DNA of 64,000 bases, taken from contig NZ_CP108046.1 in the NCBI RefSeq assembly GCF_041435115.1, positions 2,914,001 to 2,978,000 on the forward strand, in the 5' to 3' direction. The DNA comes from Streptomyces sp. NBC_00289. Lineage in GTDB: Bacteria > Actinomycetota > Actinomycetes > Streptomycetales > Streptomycetaceae. Every line of letters begins with the position of its first letter. Position 1 is the stretch's first letter. Made by a program: the position numbers and the translations under genes. Shown piece after piece: positions 60,133-64,000 of this stretch. The notes under the pieces are model-generated. The model was not told where the DNA came from. It saw only the letters and a program-made list of their open reading frames with translations, and did not search any database.

Positions 60133-62061
60133 TCAGTCGCGCGCGGACTCCACGGAGTCGACCTCGGCCGCCGTGCTGCCGTACCGACCGTCCAGCCGGG
60201 AGACGAGGCCGGTGACCTGGCGGGCGATGTCGGGGGCCGTGAGCCCGATCTCGGCCATGACCTCGGCGCGGGAGGCGTGGTCGAGGAAGCGCGGCGGGAT
60301 GCCGAAGTCGCGCAGCGGGACGTCGACGCCCGCGTCACGCAGAGCCTGGGCGACCGCCGAGCCGACGCCGCCGACGCGGGAGTTGTCCTCGACGGTGACG
60401 ACCACCCGGTGCCGCTCGGCGAGCGGGGCCATGGCCTCGTCGACGGGCTTGACCCAGCGCGGGTCGACCACGGTGGTGGTGATGCCCTGCCGGTCGAGCA
60501 GGCCGGCGATCTCCAGGCACATCGGCGCGAGGGCGCCCACGGAGACCAGCAGCACGTCCGGGGTGTCGGTGCCCGGCTCGCGCAGCACGTCCATACCGCC
60601 CACGCGGCCCACGGCGGGCACCGCGGGTCCCACGGCGCCCTTGGAGAAGCGGACCACGGTCGGCGCGTCGGTGACCTCGACGGCCTCGCGCAGCTGGGCG
60701 CGCACCTGGTCGGCGTCGCGCGGAGCGGCCAGTCGGAGACCCGGGACGACCTGGAGGATCGACATGTCCCACATGCCGTTGTGGGAGGCGCCGTCGGTGC
60801 CGGTGACGCCTGCCCGGTCCAGGACGAACGTCACCCCGCACTTGTGCAGCGCGACGTCCATCAGCACCTGGTCGAAGGCACGGTTGAGGAAGGTGGCGTA
60901 CACCGCGAAGACGGGGTGCAGCCCGCCGGTCGCCAGTCCCGCCGCGGAGACGGCGGCGTGCTGCTCCGCGATGCCGACGTCGTACACCCGCTCCGGGAAC
61001 GCCTTGGCGAACCTGTCGAGGCCGACCGGCTGCAGCATGGCGGCCGTGATGGCGACGATGTCCTCGCGCTCCTTGCCGAGCTTGACCATCTCCTCGCCGA
61101 AGACGCTGGTCCAGTCGGCGCCGGAGGTGGCGATCGGCAGGCCGGTGTCGGGGTGGATCTTGCCGACGGCGTGGAAGCGGTCCGCCTCGTCCTGGAGGGC
61201 CGGCTGGTAGCCGCGGCCCTTCTCGGTGAGGCAGTGCACGATGACCGGCCCGCCGAACCGCTTGGCGCGGGCCAGCGCGGACTCCAGTGCCTCGATGTCG
61301 TGGCCGTCGATCGGGCCGACGTACTTCAGACCGAGGTCCTCGAACATGCCCTGCGGGGCGATGAAGTCCTTCAGGCCCTTCTTGGCGCCGTGCAGGGTCT
61401 CGTAGAGGGGCCTGCCGACGACCGGGGTGCGCTCCAGGAGGTCCTTGCCCTTGGCCAGGAAGCGCTCGTAGCCGTCGGTGGTGCGCAGGGTCGCCAGGTG
61501 GTTGGCGAGGCCGCCGATGGTGGGCGCGTACGAGCGCTCGTTGTCGTTGACGACGATGACCAGCGGGCGGTCCCGGGCGTCGGCGATGTTGTTCAGCGCC
61601 TCCCAGGCCATGCCGCCGGTGAGGGCGCCGTCACCGATCACGGCGACGACGTGGTCGTCGCGTTTCAGCACCTGGTTGGCCTTCGCCAGGCCGTCGGCCC
61701 AGCCGAGGACCGTGGAGGCGTGCGAGTTCTCGATGACGTCGTGCTCGGACTCGGCCTGCGAGGGGTAGCCGGACAGGCCGCCCTTCATCTTCAGCCGGGA
61801 GAAGTCCTGGCGGCCGGTGAGCAGTTTGTGGACGTAGGACTGGTGACCGGTGTCCCAGAGCACCCTGTCCCTGGGCGACTCGAAGACGCGGTGCAGGGCG
61901 ATGGTGAGCTCGACCACGCCGAGGTTCGGGCCGAGGTGGCCGCCGGTCTTGGAGACGGCGTCGACGAGGAAGGTCCGGATCTCCTCCGCCAGCTGGTCCA
62001 GCTGCTCCAGGCTGAGCCGGTCCAGATCACGCGGTCCCCTGATGCGGGTCAGCAGCGGCAC
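60133..62061 (-). CDS. dxs: 1-deoxy-D-xylulose-5-phosphate synthase
   Basis: 642 residues, full length. It condenses pyruvate and glyceraldehyde-3-phosphate to DXP, entry to the MEP isoprenoid route. Markers: [18 protein letters not shown], the ThDP/Mg motif [16 protein letters not shown] (about 151-166), and the Glu of [10 protein letters not shown] (~370). AAGGAGG six bases ahead fixes GTG 62061. Streptomyces often have a second dxs elsewhere. Confidence 0.97.
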   Translation of the reverse strand: MPLLTRIRGPRDLDRLSLEQLDQLAEEIRTFLVDAVSKTGGHLGPNLGVVELTIALHRVFESPRDRVLWDTGHQSYVHKLLTGRQDFSRLKMKGGLSGYPSQAESEHDVIENSHASTVLGWADGLAKANQVLKRDDHVVAVIGDGALTGGMAWEALNNIADARDRPLVIVVNDNERSYAPTIGGLANHLATLRTTDGYERFLAKGKDLLERTPVVGRPLYETLHGAKKGLKDFIAPQGMFEDLGLKYVGPIDGHDIEALESALARAKRFGGPVIVHCLTEKGRGYQPALQDEADRFHAVGKIHPDTGLPIATSGADWTSVFGEEMVKLGKEREDIVAITAAMLQPVGLDRFAKAFPERVYDVGIAEQHAAVSAAGLATGGLHPVFAVYATFLNRAFDQVLMDVALHKCGVTFVLDRAGVTGTDGASHNGMWDMSILQVVPGLRLAAPRDADQVRAQLREAVEVTDAPTVVRFSKGAVGPAVPAVGRVGGMDVLREPGTDTPDVLLVSVGALAPMCLEIAGLLDRQGITTTVVDPRWVKPVDEAMAPLAERHRVVVTVEDNSRVGGVGSAVAQALRDAGVDVPLRDFGIPPRFLDHASRAEVMAEIGLTAPDIARQVTGLVSRLDGRYGSTAAEVDSVESARD

Positions 62062-62196
62062 CCGTGCCTCCTTGCAGTAGAGCTGTTGCCGGGCTTGTCG
62101 AGTCTAATGTTCCGCCTTTGTGCCCGGCGCCCGGGCGGTGCGTCATACGTCACGCGATCGGCTGTACCCACTATGCGCCTTGCCTACGACATGACT

Positions 62197-62228
62197 GTTG
62201 CCCGGCACCCTCTCGGGCACCGGGCAAC
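62197..62228 (-). terminator. Probable hairpin terminator of the sugar ABC operon
   Basis: GTTGCCCGG-CA-CCC and GGG-CA-CCGGGCAAC pair except for two central positions, loop TCTC, 88 bp beyond the permease stop on the minus strand and upstream of dxs. Confidence 0.65.
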
Positions 62229-62315
62229 ATCGATCCTCAGGGGGGCGGGGAAGCGCGCTACCGGCCCTGACGGACCGGCAGGTCACGGCTCACCGCGGCG
62301 ACACGGACCGGGCGC

Positions 62316-63632
62316 TTACGCGCGGCCGGAGGCCTTCTGGCTGCGACGCGACACCGAGTCGATGACGACCGCACCCAGCAGCACCGCACCGGTGATCATG
62401 TACTGGATCGAGGTGTTCATGTTGAGCAGGTCGAGTCCGGTCTGGATGGACTGGATGACCAGCATGCCCAGCAGGGCGGACCAGACAGTACCGCGACCGC
62501 CGAAGAGGCTCGTACCGCCGATGACCGCGGCGGCGATCGCCAGCATCAGCGTGTTGCCGCCACCGGCGTTCAGCGTGGCGCTCTGCGTCTGGCCGGCGAA
62601 GAACATACCGCCGACCGCCGCGAAGCCACCGGAGATGGCGAAGACGGTGATGCGGATCATGGACACGTTGATACCGGCACGGCGCGCGGCCTCGATGCCG
62701 CCACCGACCGCGAAGACCTTGCGGCCGTACGTGGTGCGGCGCAGCACGAAGTCCACGATCACCAGCGACGCCAGGAAGATCACCAGCGCGTTGGACACGC
62801 CGGCGGCCTGGTTCAGGACGTACGCGGAGACGAACGCGGCCACCGCGAGGGCGCCGACCCGCAGCGCGATCTCACTGGTGGGGCGGAACGGCACCCCGGC
62901 GGCCTTGCGGCGGCGCTGGTCGATGATCGAGCCGACCAGCATGGAGGCGACCCCGAGCCCGGCCAGCAGGTAGGCGCCGATGACGGCCTGGTCCATGAAG
63001 AACGAGCTCTGGCTGAGCAGGTGCACCGGACCCGTGTCCGGGATGTTGATGGTGCCGCTCGCGCCGAGCAGCCACAGCATCAGACCGTTCCAGCCGAGGA
63101 AGCCGGCCAGGGTGACCACGAAGGCCGGGACGCCGATCCGGGCGAAGAACCAGCCCTGCAGGGCGCCGATCAGGATGCCCGTGACGACGGCCAGCACCAG
63201 GGCGAGCCATGCGTTCACCCCGTGGTCGACCACGTAGACGGCGAACAGCGTGGACGCCAGGCCGCTGACGGAGCCGACGGACAGGTCGATCTCACCGAGC
63301 AGCAGCACGAACACCAGGCCGATGGCGAGCATGCCGGTGGCCGAGAGGTAGTAGCTGATGTTGGAGAGGTTGTCGGCGCTGAGGAAGCGGTCGTTCTGGA
63401 GCTGGAAGATCGTCCAGATGACGATCAGTCCGATGACCACCGGCAGCGAGCCGAGCTCGCCGCCCTTCACCTTGCGCTTGAACTCCGTCCAGTAGCCCTT
63501 GAGGCCCTCTTCGCGGATCAGCAGACGGGGGTCGACGACGGTGACGGGCGCGGCCGTCGGGTCGTCGGAGGGAGCCACGGTCTCCTGGACCGACTCCGGA
63601 TCCTTCTTCACGGTCTTGGACGTGTCGCTCAC
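62316..63632 (-). CDS. xylH: Xylose-type (CUT2) ABC transporter permease
   Basis: 438 residues, about ten or more membrane helices after a ~60-residue hydrophilic head. The block LLLGEIDLSVGSVSGLAS and the C-terminal AVIGGTSLFGGRGTVWSALLG are diagnostic of RbsC/XylH permeases. The extra length relative to RbsC matches XylH. In S. coelicolor the xylose system lies beside dxs in this order. GTG 63632 overlaps the ATPase stop. Confidence 0.9.
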   Translation of the reverse strand: MSDTSKTVKKDPESVQETVAPSDDPTAAPVTVVDPRLLIREEGLKGYWTEFKRKVKGGELGSLPVVIGLIVIWTIFQLQNDRFLSADNLSNISYYLSATGMLAIGLVFVLLLGEIDLSVGSVSGLASTLFAVYVVDHGVNAWLALVLAVVTGILIGALQGWFFARIGVPAFVVTLAGFLGWNGLMLWLLGASGTINIPDTGPVHLLSQSSFFMDQAVIGAYLLAGLGVASMLVGSIIDQRRRKAAGVPFRPTSEIALRVGALAVAAFVSAYVLNQAAGVSNALVIFLASLVIVDFVLRRTTYGRKVFAVGGGIEAARRAGINVSMIRITVFAISGGFAAVGGMFFAGQTQSATLNAGGGNTLMLAIAAAVIGGTSLFGGRGTVWSALLGMLVIQSIQTGLDLLNMNTSIQYMITGAVLLGAVVIDSVSRRSQKASGRA

Positions 63633-64000
63633 TTTGCCGCCTCCGTGGTGCGACGCCCCGCACGGCGGGTCACGGCGTTTTCCGTGGCACCGGTGATCGC
63701 GGCGATGATCTCTTCGTGGGTGGTGTCCTTCACCGGGAAGGAACCGTTGTTCTTGCCCAGGCGCAGGACCGCGACGGTGTCGGCGACCGCCTTGACGTCG
63801 GCCATGTTGTGGCTGATGAGGATGACGCCGAGGTTGCGCTCGCGCAGCCGCTCGACGAGGTCGAGGACCTGCGCGGTCTGCTCGACGCCGAGGGCGGCGG
63901 TGGGCTCGTCGAGGATGACGATCTTGGGGTCGCCGATCAGCGCGCGGGCGATGGCGACCACCTGACGCTGGCCTCCGGAGAGGCTGGCGATCGGGATGCG
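63629..64000 (-). CDS. xylG: Sugar ABC transporter ATP-binding protein (XylG-like), 3' part only
   Basis: The gene runs off the right edge; its last ~123 residues are visible. They start just before the ABC signature LSGGQRQ, then VAIARALIGDPKIVILDEPTA (Walker B), the His switch ILISHNM and a C-terminal Arg/Ala tail. One ABC module is visible. It is unclear from this window whether the protein has the two-module XylG form. It overlaps the permease start by four bases (GTGA). Confidence 0.88.
   Translation of the reverse strand, partial: RIPIASLSGGQRQVVAIARALIGDPKIVILDEPTAALGVEQTAQVLDLVERLRERNLGVILISHNMADVKAVADTVAVLRLGKNNGSFPVKDTTHEEIIAAITGATENAVTRRAGRRTTEAAK

Noticed and set aside
60043..62973. 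976-codon plus-strand open frame
   Set aside because: Antisense to dxs and the sugar permease.
1..64000. Insertion sequences, integrases, prophage genes, tRNA or rRNA genes
   Set aside because: No transposase/integrase motifs, no terminal inverted repeats around genes and no cloverleaf-like segment were recognised in the gaps.

Overview
This is a stretch of a Streptomyces chromosome (or a very close relative). The evidence is the very high G+C with G/C-biased third codon positions, the frequent GTG starts and 4-nt ATGA/GTGA gene overlaps, strong GC-rich hairpins between genes, and a gene order I recognise from the S. coelicolor core: murC/msrB, hemQ/hemG/hemE, whiI, RNase D, fadAB, dxs, xylose-type ABC transporter. 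Almost all genes look like chromosomal core or conserved accessory genes. I see no insertion sequence, integrase, prophage, CRISPR array, rRNA or tRNA.

Layout. 1-3718: 3' end of a PknG-type kinase, a GlnX-like membrane protein and a solute-binding lipoprotein, a likely nutrient-sensing relay. 3728-6637 (minus): msrB, murC, a four-copy 114-bp tandem repeat and a conserved unknown gene. 6830-8822: divergent RibD-like reductase and AFG1/ZapE ATPase. 9015-12432: small secreted protein, beta-carbonic anhydrase, SulP transporter, slipin. 12526-18423: PhoX-like phosphatase, PPK2 kinase, FAD-Rieske oxidoreductase, polysaccharide deacetylase, zinc-ribbon miniprotein, PTH2. 18714-23860: an MNIO (DUF692) enzyme with an extra C-terminal domain, a DUF4142 protein, a TIGR04222-type membrane protein and a secreted S33 peptidase. 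This group is the best candidate for poorly described biochemistry. 23892-31896: hemQ, hemG and hemE of the coproporphyrin route, interleaved with a DUF4349 lipoprotein, a CoA-disulfide-reductase-like flavoprotein, a small RHH-like protein, a rhomboid protease and DUF3000.

32641-34952: whiI with a recognisable sigma-WhiG promoter, then RNase D. 35091-41789: a beta-mannoside uptake/utilisation cassette (two permeases, binding protein, GH2 beta-mannosidase, LacI regulator) with an operator candidate between its divergent arms. 41991-45340: fadA-fadB with a perfect 14-bp palindrome at the promoter. 45414-57797: a cell-wall glycopolymer locus with two tandem Asp2-like hydrolases carrying Ig-like repeats, an exported EEP enzyme, a giant GT2-TagF fusion, and two paralogous propeller-like proteins flanking an LCP ligase. 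57818-64000: a mini PIN/NYN protein, a 43-44-bp tandem repeat, an amino-acid permease, dxs, and the permease plus truncated ATPase of a xylose-type ABC transporter.

Functional calls rest on motifs and family knowledge read by eye. No database search was run, and names of S. coelicolor counterparts come from memory.
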